The notes below the pieces were generated by a model. That model saw only the letters and a program-made list of their open reading frames with translations, did no database searches and was not told the origin of the DNA. Positions 12,040 to 24,219 of a stretch of 64,000 nucleotides of DNA are shown here, in pieces. This DNA is from Apoda limacodes (taxonomy: Eukaryota > Arthropoda > Insecta > Lepidoptera > Limacodidae): assembly GCA_946406115.1 (NCBI GenBank), contig OX291540.1, positions 3,406,563 through 3,470,562 on the forward strand, written 5' to 3'. How positions within the stretch are numbered: the first letter of the stretch is position 1; the number at the start of each line of letters is the position of its first letter. Both the position numbers and the translations under genes were made by a program.

Positions 12040-12989
12040 ATATATTGTGTGAATGTTGAAATGTGAATGTAGGTTACTCGTGGAAACTGCAAAATTAATG
12101 AGTATTATCTAGGCAATAGACTTTGTAACATCACTGTGAACACACCACCAGCACACTAATATATATTATAGTTGTTAAGTCAACATAAATAAATGTATAT
12201 AAAGTAGAAATTTGTTAAATAAAATTAATTGGAATCAAGAATCAGTCGAGTTTTACTCCTCATCCCCTGAAGTACCCAGCACCCGCTGGATGAGCAGCCC
12301 TGAAGTACCCAGCACCCGCTGGACGAGCAGCCCTGAAGTACCCAGCAACCGCTGGAGGAGCAGCCCTGAAGTACCCAGCAACCGCTGGAGGAGCTGCCCT
12401 GGCTAGATGTTCCCAGCATCCGCTGGATGAGCTGACATTATATGTCTTCCAGCATCCTCTCACTGCGGCCAGAAAACCTTTAGCCGTCAGTCGATTGGTC
12501 TTGTGAGTCCGCTTGACCAGCAGTGAGAAAATCCATCCTGTGTACATTGCACGACGTACACACAACCCTTCCTACCCACCTTCCGTCTGTCACCTTAGGT
12601 CTCCTGGTGACAGGCAATCCCGTATATATCTATATATTTATATATTGTTCGAATCCTATGGTTAGGGCTAGGGCGTTAGGGACACGATAGGTAGGGTAGG
12701 GCCAATAGTTACACAATTAGCTAGGTACACACACTTACATTCAATCACTAACGTAGGATACATGCACAAGGGGTCCAGATTATATTTACAAACAATTAGG
12801 GAACTAGGGATAGGTTGTAGGAGTAGGTGTTAGGGTAGGATTTCCCCTCCGTTACTGTTAACTTATCTGGTAGCTACACGCCCGCGTACATACCTCGCGC
12901 AGGGTAAGGTGCCGGTTGCCAGGTGCAGTTTGACATATGGTCCTTACGACGACGGGACATCAATCGTGACCCGTTGCGAAATCGAACCA
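12040..12989 (+). other. possible LTR/5' leader of the BEL/Pao relic, with minisatellite
   Basis: Lies directly upstream of the BEL/Pao gag remnant. A tataaa-rich block near 12195 and the stretch ending gaatcagtcgagttttactcc look like the promoter/transcription part of an LTR. A matching 3' LTR is absent because the element is cut at 15366, so the LTR limits cannot be proven. 12650-12850 holds scattered TTAGG-like words. Confidence 0.35.
12265..12435. repeat. 33-bp minisatellite, 5 copies
   Basis: Unit of 33 bases starting ccctgaagtacccagc, repeated at 12265, 12298, 12331, 12364 and, degenerate, 12397. In the plus frame it encodes an 11-residue repeat like SSPEVPSTRWM, but the frame is short and ends after the array, so a protein is not supported. 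Confidence 0.9.
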
Positions 12990-13049
12990 GTAAATTTCGC
13001 GCTCCTCTTAAAAAAATATAGAGAAGCAATGGCAAGACATAGAGGAAAC

Positions 13050-13987
13050 TCTACTCATCTTAACGGAAGATAGCGCCTTAGACCACAGATACTTTCGAGA
13101 TAATTTTTTCGAAAAAACACAATCAGACTATGACGTAATCAGTGAGCAAATCATTGCTAAAGCAGGAAACACACAAAAAGTGGGTAACAGTGAGCACAGA
13201 GGGAACCTACCGAGAATAATAATTCCTGTATTCGACGGGAACTATGAATCATGGGATTCATTCTACGACTTGTTCCTCAAAATTATACATGAAGATACGT
13301 CATTATCAGCAACATAAAAGATGCAGTACCTGAAGACACACGTACGAGGCGAGGCATTTATGCTTATTAAGCACTTGACAGTTTGTGAAGATACAGAAAT
13401 GAAAGAATAATAATTGCGAAACACGTAGATAACATTCTCAATATAGCGAAAATTAACTACGCCACTGCAGCCAACTTAAAAAATTCACATGATACAATAA
13501 ATCAAAACATAGAAGCACTTCGAAATCAAAACATAGACACAACTACATGGGACCCAATCCTAGGGAGAATTATTAGCAGAGTTTGGCATAACGAAAAACA
13601 AACGAAAAGTATGAACAACAATTAACAGAACCTAACAAGCCACAAAAGTTTGAAGAGATGATGGAATTTTTAGAAAAACAATTGCAATGCTTACAGACAA
13701 CAAATACTGTAAACAAACAAACAGAAACAAATTACAAGTCAAGATACGACACACCAGGCTCATACAAGAGGTCAAATAACAATTGGTGGTATTGTAACAA
13801 AAAGCAATATCATACTATATATCAATGTACACTATTTAAACAACTAACAGTAGAAGATCGTTATAAAGCAGTGAAAGAAAAAGGAATGTGCAGAAACTGC
13901 TTGGCGCACAGCCATTCAGAAAAATGTATTAGTACAAAAACTTGCCAAAACTGTGGAAGGTTAAGACATCATTCCTACCTACACTAA
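13050..13987 (+). pseudogene. BEL/Pao gag (DUF1759-like + zinc knuckle), broken
   Basis: The capsid-like DUF1759 region starts near 13210 with PVFDGNYESWDSFYDLF and goes on, after a TAA near 13315, with KMQYLKTHVRGEAFMLIKHL. The C-terminal part at 13658-13987 has a CCHC-like region (NCLAHSHSEKC, then CQNCGRLRHH) typical of BEL/Pao gag. Several stops. Confidence 0.8.
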
Positions 13988-14006
13988 AACACAATTATTA
14001 AGAATA

Positions 14007-14414
14007 ATGTGTGAACAGGTCTCAGAAGCGTCTTTTTGCACTGAAACAGTAGCTCAACTACTTACCTTACCTTACCCGAGAAACAAAACACATGTTGAAG
14101 TAACTGAAATAGCTGACGAAAAACCAAAAATAGCGAATCACTCAAGTGAAGTGAAATTACAACCAAGATTTCCGAGTGAATTCAAGCTCACAACTACGCT
14201 AATAATACTTCCAAAACTAACTAGTGCACTACCAAATACAAATGTACCACAAGTAGAGGAAAGGCAGTTAGAAAACAAAATAATAGCCGATCCGACATAC
14301 AACAAAAGAGGCCCAATTGACATAATATTGGGAGCACAAGACTATAGCAAACTATTACTACAAGGGTTATGCAAGATTAACGATGACAATTATGTCATCG
14401 TTAAACTTGCATAA
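14007..14414 (+). pseudogene. BEL/Pao protease region, remnant
   Basis: 135 open codons between the gag zinc knuckle and the RT. The segment GPIDIILGAQDYSKLL near the end matches the spacer after the aspartic protease of BEL/Pao polyproteins. The catalytic ALLDDGS-type motif is not visible, so the active-site part is deleted or too diverged. Confidence 0.6.
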
Positions 14415-14499
14415 TCCTATTGTATTGGGCTATTAAGCCCAAGATACATATTTTGGATGGGTCATATCTGGATACGTCAGTAGTCACACTTCAGATAGA

Positions 14500-15366
14500 A
14501 TGAGAGTTACAACAATGACAACAAGAACTAACAATATTAAACAGTTAACCAAATTCTGGGAATTAGAAGAAATACCAGGGAAATACGAACTATCAAGCGA
14601 TGACCAACAATGCGAAGAGTTTTACAAGATAACAACTATTAAAAATCCAGACGGATCCTACACTGTAAGGCTTCCGTTCAAAAATCCAGAAGTTAATTAT
14701 GGAAACTCACGAAAGAAAGCGGTGGCTAGACTACTGCAATTAGAAAAACGTTTTGCCAAAGATCAAATACTGCAAGAAAGATACCAAGAGTTTCTAAACG
14801 AATACTTAGAAATGGGTCACATGAGGAAAGTACCTAAAGTAATCTATCACCAAGGTAAATATTCCATTCCTCATCAACTAGTAATTAAAGAAGAATCATT
14901 AACAACAAAATTAAGAGTGGTATTTGATGCCTCGAGTAAAACAAGTACAAATATTAGTTTAAATGAGAATATGCTAACGACGAATCTCCAGAAAATTAAA
15001 TCGACGAATATGAACTAACCACCGTTACATACGGAACTGCATCAGCACCATACTTAGCAGTCAAAACTTGCAACAACTAGCTATAGATGAGCAACATAAG
15101 TTTCCTGATGCAAGCAAAATAACATTACAAGATTTCTACGTCGACAATGTGCTTTCGGGCGGCAAATCTGTAGAATCAACAAAAAAGTTACAAAACGAAT
15201 TTATACAATTATTGAGAACAGGAGGATTTAACCTAAGGAAATGGTCATCAAACAACTCAGAATTGTTAGACAACACACCAAAAGAACAAGAGGACAAAAT
15301 GTTTAAAATACCATTCGATGAAACTAGAAGGTTAGGAGTTCTATGGTCAGTTTCAAGTTCCAGATT
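14500..15366 (+). pseudogene. BEL/Pao reverse transcriptase, N-terminal half
   Basis: The frame at 14500-15018 reads LTKFWELEEIP, then RLPFKNPEVNYG and KLRVVFDASSKTS, hallmarks of Pao-type RT. A frameshift/deletion near 15005 removes part of the palm. The second open part (15068-15373) carries the catalytic loop as FYVDN, where active enzymes have YVDD, so one catalytic Asp is lost. It ends at LGVLW, where the inverted array begins. Confidence 0.85.
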
Positions 15367-17115
15367 ACTATAAATCGCTCCCTAACTATTGATCTAAGAA
15401 TAGCAGTTTCCTTGCAGAAATGATAGATCTCTTCAAGATCTTTATTTCAGATGACAGCTGTCAAACTAGAGAGAGCTATATCTCCCTAACTATTGATCTT
15501 AGAGTACCAGTTTCCTTGCAGAAATGATAGATCTCATCAAGATCTTTATTTATGATGACAGCTGTCTAACTATAAATTGCTATATCTCCCTTACTATTGA
15601 TCTTAGACTAGCAATAAATAGCTATATCTCCCTTACTATTGATCTTAGACTGGCAGTTTCCTTAAGGTCTTTATTTTCCATGACAGCAGTCAAACAAGAA
15701 AGATCTATATCACCCTAACTACTTATTGATCTTACACTAGCAGTTTCCTTGCAGAAATGATCGATCTCATCAAGATCTTCATTTTAGCTAACAGCTGTCA
15801 AACTAGAAAAGGCTTCATCTCCCTAACTATTGATCTTAGACTAGCAGTTTCCTTGCAGAAAAGATAGATCTCATCAAGATCTATATTTCAGATGACAGCT
15901 GTCAAACCAAAAACTGCATTACCGAAAGTCCAAAACATGTTATTCGAAATGAATATTAATGAGATTAATCACATCTGTGAAGAACCTACTAGTCTACGAT
16001 TCAAGTTACGGAGATAAAGCCGTTTCTAGTTTGACAGCTGTCACCTGAAATGAAGATTTTGATGAGAACCATCATTTCTACAATGAAACTGCTAGTCTAA
16101 GATCAATAGTTAGTGAGATATAGCACTTTCTAGTTTGACAGCTGTCATCAAAAATAGAGATCTTGATGAGATCTATCATTTCTGCAAGGAAACTGCTAGT
16201 CTAAGATCAATAGTAAGGAAGATATAGCTATTTATAGTTTGACAGCTGTCATCAAAAATAAAGATCTAGATGAGATCTATCATTTCTGCAAGGAAACTGC
16301 TAGTCTAAGATTAATAGTTAGGGAGATGAAGCCTTTTCTAGTTTGACAGCTGTTAGCTAAAATGAAGATCTTGATGAGATCGATCATTTCTGCAAGGAAA
16401 ATGCTAGTCTAAGATCAATAAGTAGTTAGGGAGATATAGATCTTTTTTGTTTGACAGCTGTTATGGAAAATAAAGACCTTAAGGAAACTGCTAGTCTAAG
16501 ATCAATAGTAAGGGAGATATAGCTTTTTATTGCTAGTCTAAGATCAATAGTAAGGGAGATATAGCAATTTATAGTTAGACAGCTGTCATCATAAATAAAG
16601 ATCTTGATGAGATCTATCATTTCTGCAAGGAAACTGGTACTCTAAGATCAATAGTTAGGGAGATATAGCTCTCTCTAGTTTGACAGCTGTCATTTGAAAT
16701 AAAGATCTTGAAGAGATCTATCATTTCTGCAAGGAAACTGCTTTTCTTAGATCAATAGTTAGGGAGCTATAGCTCTTTATAGTTTGACTGTCATCAAAAA
16801 TCAAGATCTTGATGAGATTTATCATTTCTGCAAGGAAACTGCCAGTCTAAGATCAATAATTAGGGAGATATAGCTCTTTTTAGTTTGACAGCTGTCATCT
16901 GAAATAAAGGTCTTGATAAGGTCTATCACTTCTGTTCGGAAGTGACTAGTCTACGATCGATAGTTACAGAGATACAGCTGGTTTTAGTTTGACAGCTATC
17001 ATCCGAAATAAAGCTTTTCATGAGATCTATCACTTCTGTAAAAAACAACTGGTCAATGATAAATAGTTTCTGAGATATGGGCCTATTTAGTTTGACAGCT
17101 GTCGTTCGAAACGAA
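15367..17115. repeat. inverted duplication of a roughly 105-bp tandem array rich in GACAGCTGTC
   Basis: About 16 units of roughly 105 bp. Units at 15367-15912 run in one direction, units at 16022-17115 in the other. Each unit holds a palindrome GACAGCTGTC (with the E-box core CAGCTG), a spaced inverted pair AGATCTCATCAAGATCT, and GATCTTAGACTAGCAG. The core palindrome is intact in about 13 units. The left arm (15367-15912) and 16232-16783 are true mirror copies: they share array-specific irregularities, namely a shortened unit with cttaaggtctttatt, an extra partial unit, and an added actactta. No protein-coding sense; the open frames are repeat-encoded. Confidence 0.9.
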
Positions 17116-19889
17116 GAGCTTGATGAAAAGTAAAATTTACAAAATAAGAGCCCGTGTGAGCAATCAAGGTTTTGCCTGCCCGTAATGACACTGTTTACGA
17201 GCAAGTGTGATAAAAAAATATATGGTTTTAACTATTAATACTAACTTTACCGCAAAAAAAATTTTTCTTTTTTCACTTATGATTACAAATTGATAATAAT
17301 AGAAAAATTTAAAGAAAAGTTTTCAAAAAAGGGTTTTTATGTTAAAAAAAAAATATAGACATTCATTTGTTTTTCGACGCTCATTTGTTTTTTTTAAGAT
17401 AACGTTAATTTTGCTAAAAAAATTTTTTTTTGATATAAAATAGTTTGTAAATATATTTTGTTTAAATTATTAAGTAACCGGACTGTTGCTACTAAAAAGG
17501 TAACAATAGTTCGGTTCTTCGTCACAACCGAACTATTGCAACTTAAAAGTTTCAGTAGTTCGGTCAACCGGACTAACAACCGGACTACTGCTACTAGAGG
17601 CCTATTTTGAGTTATTTTTGTATCAGTGTCGATATCAGCCCAAAACGCAATGTCTGAATATTTAGAAAATGTTAAGCATATAGCTTAAAATAACTTAAGA
17701 TTTTTTATGACTTTCTGGAGTCTCTGAGGTATAATTGAACAAGGCTTTCTTTCAGACTCAAACAACGAACGCTACACTAAGCAAGACCCGACATATCTTG
17801 GTTGATTAAAATCTGTTCGAAGCAAAGTAGGATAGCAAATGATATTTTAATAAAGAACGAAAGAGACACTGAAAAAAGTAACGTGTATTAGGTATGCCAT
17901 GCTCCAATTACAAAGATCGGACCACATTCGCATGGCTCTACCGCAAATACAAATGGGTGTTATATGAGTTTGACGCCTATGTTTGTTGTCAGTCAGTCTG
18001 TCTGTCTGTAGCATGAGCACATTCTGACGGCCAGACGGATGAACTTATATCTATGCGGTAATACTAATTATTTATTTGAAAGGGCATGCGCAGTAAAATA
18101 CATTATTAATAATTTTTAATTAAAATAACCGCATACAAATAAAGAATTATTTCGTTAACAAAACAAATACCAAATTTTGCTTTGTAGCTATATAATTGCG
18201 TAGGCAAGTGTACATCACTCACGTTATATAACCATGAATTAGCACGTGTAACGTATAAGAGTTATTTTAGTATAGCTACATGGTAAATGATCTAAAAAGT
18301 GTAACGTACACTGGGTAAATGAGTAGGTAAAATAATGTTACTCGTCTGGCAACCCAGTAGCTGCGGCCATATTGGTATACAATTTGTAATTCTAAAGATG
18401 TGTTATTACGTCATGTTTATGATAACTGATTTGTACGAGCATTTTATAAAAACCTTAAGAATTAATAAGAAGATTAAGTATGATGCTGTTGTTTTGTTGC
18501 AAATCACGAAGGCGTCATTTCAAGCTTTTTGGTGTTGTCTTATTAATGTTCAACTTTTTTCCACAAAACGACATCTGCTATGGTCTCTTTTGGAATTTAG
18601 AAAAGACGAAACCAATTACAAAACCATGCCAATATTTTGATGTCATTTCATAAGCACTATTCACAAAAATCCTTTTTCTACAGAACACAACTTCTTTATT
18701 CTTGCATCATCCCCGCGTTTGGATGCTAGTGAAAGCACCGCTATGGTACGAGTGTGGCTAACACTGTTGTGGCTGGATCAATAATATTTGGCATGCACGC
18801 TATTACTGCTCACTGAAGACCTCAAAACTATATGCTCATACTTAAAAGTTTGGCTATACCATTGTATCCTATATCTAGTTACATATGTTCAGCAAACTTC
18901 AATAAAAAGTTACTTAACTTATGTAGCTGCAGCCAAACTTGTCTGCATATTACTTTGTCTGCTTTACGTGTAGATTCAGATTAACATCTTACTGCGGATT
19001 CTAGGTTGCTTTGGATTGTGACAGCCAGGCGTAACAGTGAGTTTTTATCTGTACCAACCGCAGTTTATAAAGCTCCTAAGTTTCCTTTAAGGTATAATAA
19101 TTCCGTAATTCGATATCTGGTACAATTACGGGTAAATACAACTCCGAAGAACAGACGCAATTCACGAGGAGTAACTTCGAAACCCTCAAGCGAACGGGAT
19201 CACTCTGCCCCGACGTGCTACAGTTACTCAGATATGGGCAGATACTCGGTTTTTAGCTTTTTAATGAGCTAGTCGTTAATCAGGCCTCGTGGTTACTATA
19301 ATTGGTGTGACCCTGACCTCAGATAGCTCGCGGTTGGAATGTTAGCAATGGCACACCACAGATTGGTAAACTGCAAGTACAACGACCATTACTCGTATTC
19401 GTCAAAATTACATGTGATTCATATCGTGTATGTATGTATGTATGGATGCCATTCAAACCATTGTTAAACTTGTCACCGGAGTTTATTCATGTACCTTAGT
19501 TAAAAAAATTTAAACACAAACAACGTAGAGTTCCAAAAAAAAATATTAAATAAGAACTATAGGAATGTTTGGATAATAAAAATAAATAAATAAAAAACCG
19601 ACTGCAAAAACATTACAAACTAAAAAGAAATAAACAAATTAATCATTACTCATATTTGGCATAGAGAGTTGAAGAACCGGAGAAGGATATAGCAAGTTTA
19701 TATCGGAAAATTCAAAAGATAACTATAAACGTAGGAATGAATATAATTCAATTCTACATGGACGAAATACAGCTGCAGCTATAATTTGCCGTAGAAGTTG
19801 CTTACAGTCAAGAAGTGGAATCCCATCCAAAAACCGCATTTGGGGAGGGCGGAACCGTGGAAAAAAGCTATTAATACTATATATTCGTC
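17116..19889. other. intergenic, no gene recognised
   Basis: AT-rich. At 17470-17600 several copies of words like ccgaactattg / caatagttcgg form short inverted pairs. A (tctg)n microsatellite lies near 17990-18015. The open frames at 18335-18640 and 19006-19272 lack family motifs. Confidence 0.4.
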
Positions 19890-19894
19890 GTCAT

Positions 19895-19985
19895 CTCATT
19901 TGAAAGACGTCCACTGCTGAACGTAGGGCTCCCCCACACGTCTCCATAATTCTGAGCTGCTCGCACCCACTCACGCGAAAATTTC
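19895..19985 (+). mobile_element. fragment of a widespread lepidopteran LINE/SINE 3' region
   Basis: Contains tttgaaagacgtccactgct followed by gaacgtagggctcccccaca and gagctgctcgcacccactc, a block met in many lepidopteran repeats (3' part of RTE-like LINEs). No RT sequence is attached. Confidence 0.6.
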
Positions 19986-20902
19986 GCTCACAAAGATCAA
20001 CTGAGTTTCTGAAAGTAGGTAAAAGGATAAATAGAGTAAAAGCATTTATAAAAATTGATATAGGTACCCGTTTTAGTACTAGCTCTCAGATTCACTCATT
20101 CTTTTAATCTTACCTATGAGTATGTCGTGGCCCGAACTTAGAATTGATCAGTTCATCATGTGTCCGACCATTTTATGAAATATGAATGGTCATATTTTAC
20201 GATAAAGAATATTACCCACTGGCCACATCATGATATTATCCAGCCAAGTCAATGAAAACTCAACGTTTAACGATATGAATAGCTAAACAAACGACTACTA
20301 CATGATATTTTCAAACATTAGTGATCATATCGTAAAATAGTTACATTACCCACCGGTAAGGACGCTAATTTTGCTTTGTTTTCGTGATGCATTATTCTGT
20401 ATTAAAACAGAATAATAATATTTAAATCTACATTAATTATTGTGTCGACATATACCTAACGCGTTAAAAGGTGCAAATTCAACATCAAACTTGGCTGTAT
20501 GTATGGGTAATAAGCACCTGGAATAGGAAATCTATTTTTACTGTATGTTTCGCTACATACGATTGGCCAAAAACTCACACTGCTGGGATCCGTACCAGTC
20601 ACACAATCAATATACTTCATACCAATTAACATATCAACTAAGAAACGTATGTAAAAATACCTGATAATTAGTTATAGCAACTAATTTGTTTTGTTCTTTT
20701 TGCAGTTATAATTTTAAAATAGGTATTCAATTTTATTTAATATATGCATGTTCCCACCTATTAGCATAAGATAAGTTTTTTTTTAAAACTAGTACAGTTT
20801 ACCTGACTACGGAAGGAGGGTTATGATTTTAGGTGTCTTTGTAGGTATGTAGTAGTAGGTATATTTATCTGTTCTCTCCTAGTTCTTAAGTAATCATCGT
20901 AT

Positions 20903-20996
20903 TTTTAAAGGGTTCCGTATCCAGAGGGTCCAAACGGAGCTCCATTACTAAGCCTACGCTGTCTGTCTGTCTTTCTGTCCGTCTGCATTAAAATGC
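20903..20996 (+). repeat. dispersed repeat fragment with (TGTC)n
   Basis: agggttccgtatccagagggt followed by ctgtctgtctttctgtccgt is a common lepidopteran interspersed repeat motif. A related inverted fragment occurs at about 23590-23630 (ggaaccctcgg with cgagtccgactcgcac). Class not determined. Confidence 0.45.
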
Positions 20997-21029
20997 TCTA
21001 TATTTTAGACCGAAATAGGTAGAAATTAT

Positions 21030-21735
21030 TGGCCCCGTTGGATCAGGTTGTGTGCATGACATTTGAGTCCGAACGAGACAGTGGTCCGAGGAGCCAAGAG
21101 GCACTTCCACTAAGACGGAATATCCGTCCGGACGTGTAGTCAGCAGAAGGTCCAATTAAGGAGCTCGTATGGTTCTCTATATCTGGTATTTTAGTTGGAG
21201 AAAGTACCAGCTGAGAGAATTCATAAGTCAGAGCAAATTCATAAGAAGATATCCCTGCATAGTTATTGGTTCGAGAGCTGAGCCACTCACGGTGGTGGCC
21301 GTTAAAGTCTCCCAAAATAACTAGTTCTGCCGTGGGATATTGCTCTAGAACTTTGTTAGCCGTCAAACTCAGGTGCGTGAAGAGTCGAGTTACGTCCGTG
21401 TCACCGCTATGAGACCTGTATACGAAAATAAATAAATAAGATATGAGTGTGGCCGCCGTAATCTACGCACACCCACAATATCGAAAGGTCCCTGTATTCA
21501 AGGCTATGAAGGCGGCGACAGCAGATATCCTCCCGGACGAACATACATACACCAGCAGACTCACAAAATTGTGCTCGAGTTTGTAGCCGGGATAATGAAG
21601 GTATGATGTGTCGTCCGGGCAGGATATCTGTGTCTACGTTAGAAAAAGAATGGTCGGCTGCGCAGTCTCGAGATGGTGGTAGACTGCTGTTAAGATATGC
21701 GTGAATACCCCTAATGTTAGGAGTAGGCGGAGTAG
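21030..21735 (-). pseudogene. non-LTR retrotransposon endonuclease domain, fragment
   Basis: The minus strand encodes parts of an apurinic-type endonuclease (EEP fold). From about 21730 leftward in changing frames: TPNIRGIHAYLNS, GVCMFVREDICCRRL, DLSILWVCVDYGG, then in the frame 21366-21043 ELVILGDFNGHHREWL, the GDFN catalytic block, followed by SPTKIPDIENHT and PLSRSD. This order fits Jockey-type LINE ORF2. The RT part is absent. Frameshifts and stops are present. Confidence 0.8.
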
Positions 21736-22203
21736 CCGCTGTAAAAACTCTTTTTTTCTTATTTTTTCTGGCTATTCTTCATTATAGCGTAAATGCTTTA
21801 CGGCGTTTAGATGACATTTTTTCACAGTACATACAATGAAAAATACAAACGACAAACGAAAAATAATACTTGACCTTCAAGAGTCAATTACTCACTGAGA
21901 TTCAAAACAACGCCACGTGCCGAACTTCGTCGGGAATCAACGAACATTACCGAAGGTGTAAAGAATCATATGTCGGTCATTATAACCGGACATAATTTAT
22001 TAATAAAAATGGATGGATAATAAGCGGCATGTCACTGTAAAGGAAGTCATTATATCCAACTTCTTTATAAAGAATTTTATATAAAAACCGAACTTCGTAG
22101 TGTAATTACATACATGATAATCGGTTGGTCAATATAGGCGGAGTCATAATAAACGGATTCTACCGTAGTATAAAAAGAACAATGACATATTTGTTTGGGG
22201 AGT

Positions 22204-22384
22204 ACTTATAGTTGAAACACATTTTCGTTTTTTTGTTTTGTGGTACAAAACAATATTTAACACAAACAAACTTCAGACTTGCAGTAATAAATAGTGTGAA
22301 CTCTAAAGTATAACAAGAAATAATAAAAACCGGCCGGTTTTGTACCACAAAACAAAAAAACGAAAATGTGTTTCTACTATAAGT
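22204..22384. mobile_element. 181-bp MITE with about 48-bp terminal inverted repeats
   Basis: The left end acttatagttgaaacacatt and the right end's reverse complement acttatagtagaaacacatt agree across about 48 bp with one or two mismatches, through ttttgtggtacaaaac. The core is AT-rich and non-coding. Confidence 0.85.
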
Positions 22385-22524
22385 GTGAGACGGGCCAAAG
22401 CCATTACTATTTTAAATTACCAGTACAGCGCTGTTTAGCTTATTATTATGAGAAACAGTAACACATTTTTTTGTTGGAAACTATATTCAAAGGTAAGCAA
22501 CGTCGGGCTTGGTCAGTACGTGAA

Positions 22525-22640
22525 TGGGCGGCAACGCGCGAGTGATGCCCTTGGTTTTACAAGCGTCCATAGGCCACGATGACCGCTTACCATCAGGCGG
22601 ACTTTGTGCTTGACTGCCACCTTAGTGGTATAAAAAAAAA
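22525..22640 (+). mobile_element. 3' tail of the non-LTR family also seen at 4168-5560
   Basis: ggcggcaacgcgcgagtgat through cgcttaccatcaggcgg to an A-run. It matches the C-terminus and 3' end of the LINE at 4168-5560 and is an extremely 5'-truncated insertion. Confidence 0.85.
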
Positions 22641-22868
22641 CCTTATGTTTTTGTCTTTTTTCGTAAATTAACTAAATTAATATCGGTATCGCCTTGCACT
22701 TGAGTCGGACTAGCGTACCGTGGGTTTCTGGACCAGGATTTACGATATTTTGAATATCGTTTCGAATAAATACGTTACTGTTTTTCTTAAAAAAAAGCTA
22801 GAAGGAGCTATAGCGGTAATTTAAGACGAAAATTAAATGAAAGGTATTCATGTCCCGAGTGTTATAAC

Positions 22869-22949
22869 CCTATACTTTTTTCAACTCGCGCCTGACTATT
22901 TTATGTACCCACATAAAATAGTCAGACGCGAGTCGAAAAAAGTAATAGG
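22869..22949. repeat. near-perfect 38-bp hairpin
   Basis: Stem cctatacttttttcaactcg...gactattttatgt against acataaaatagtc...gagtcgaaaaaagtaatagg with only a few loop bases (accc). Almost fully complementary along 81 bp. It could be a minimal MITE or a recent fold-back duplication. Confidence 0.9.
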
Positions 22950-24219
22950 AACTAAAACTAAAAATCGGTAAATAAAAATAAATAATTGAATAAACAAAAA
23001 CCCGACTACAAAACCATTAAAAAATAGAAAGAAATAAACCAGTGCAACTTAAACTTACAAAATATTTAACAATAAGGAAATGATTTTAAGGTAAAAGTTC
23101 TGCTATAATTTGAGCAATCTGTACTACTATTTTAACTATAATTTAAATTCAGTCCCACCTGCTTATTTATAGTTAAATATTTTGCAAGTTTTTGTTGCAC
23201 TTGTTTAAGGTCCCGCTGTGCTCTACTGAGTCTTATACATATTAAAATCACTTTCTGCAAAAAGGTTCGCCATCGCTGACATACCTTATACATCTGCTTA
23301 CTTGCAGCTTTTTAACGGCAACAACTAAAATAAGATGAATGACCCCCGGCGTATTTACAATCTATCACATTGAAATTATTATTGCTACCTACCTATCTCG
23401 AAAACATTTTTATTACTTTAGCTGATAATACGGCAGGGTGAATGCTCGGCGAAATTTTAGGGGCGATGGCCAACAAATGGGTCAAGGAGTTCCGTAGACC
23501 TATCATCTGTGGTAACCTATCTAAACATGCTTATACATTATTAATAAAAGCCGATCAAGAGCGAGTCCGGCTCCTTCATTAGCTGATGGAACGGAACCCT
23601 CGGTTCACGAGTCCGACTCGCACGAAGCCGGTAATTATTCTAACATTGCGGCATAAAATACAAAAACCTCTAAAGTTAAGTGGTTTATTTTTTTCTACCG
23701 CATCTCATCTGGGCTAAATCAGCTAAAAAAAAACCAAGGATGAATTGTTCCAAATGGCGTCTGAATAGTGCAAGGCGTCCAATAACAACAAGATTACAAT
23801 TGGATTTTTAATGCGGGAAATTTTAAAAACGTCATCTCAGCAAATTATATCGCCTATTCCGATATATCAGAAAAAATAAAACACTGCCGATATATCGGTA
23901 TCGGATGCATGCGGTATCTAATAGTAAGTAAGTCCGCTTCACTATTTTAGAGTTTTGAAGAAAAATGTTAGAAAGTTCTAAGTTTCTTTAATTACACTAG
24001 TTTACAAAATTTTACTTTTTATTTATACCCCGAACCGAATGTATGTCAATATGTTAATCTACCTTCCCTAAACCTAAAAGTGTTAGCAGAAATATTTTAT
24101 CACGTCGGAATTTTTTTCTGCCGTCAATTGTTTTTTTTAACTACCCGACGTGGTGGTGATATTTTATTGTTTATCCGTTCGCTTCAAACGACAGTTACTT
24201 TGCTTTGGATTGATTTAAA
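22950..24219. other. intergenic, no gene recognised
   Basis: AT-rich DNA with a dispersed-repeat fragment near 23590-23630 and no coding signal. Confidence 0.4.

Larger units (their letters stand above)
12990..15366 (+). mobile_element. BEL/Pao LTR retrotransposon, 3'-truncated relic
   Basis: Gag, protease and the N-terminal half of reverse transcriptase follow in BEL/Pao order on the plus strand. RNase H, integrase and 3' LTR are missing: at about 15367 the element passes straight into the inverted tandem array. Numerous stops and frameshifts make it inactive. Confidence 0.85.

Noticed and set aside
12212..12419. Protein with 11-residue repeats on the plus strand, or its overlapping minus-strand frames
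   Set aside because: Open frames exist on both strands only because the 33-bp repeat unit is a multiple of three and free of stops. They end outside the array.
12650..12850. Repeated TTAGG-like words suggesting an insect telomere remnant
   Set aside because: The words are irregular (ttagggctagggcgttaggg, taggtagggtaggg) with no steady 5-bp period. This is ordinary G-rich sequence near the possible LTR.
15524..16620. Two matching 64-residue frames as a conserved peptide
   Set aside because: They are mirror copies within the inverted satellite array and are explained by the DNA repeat. No codon-level constraint can be seen.
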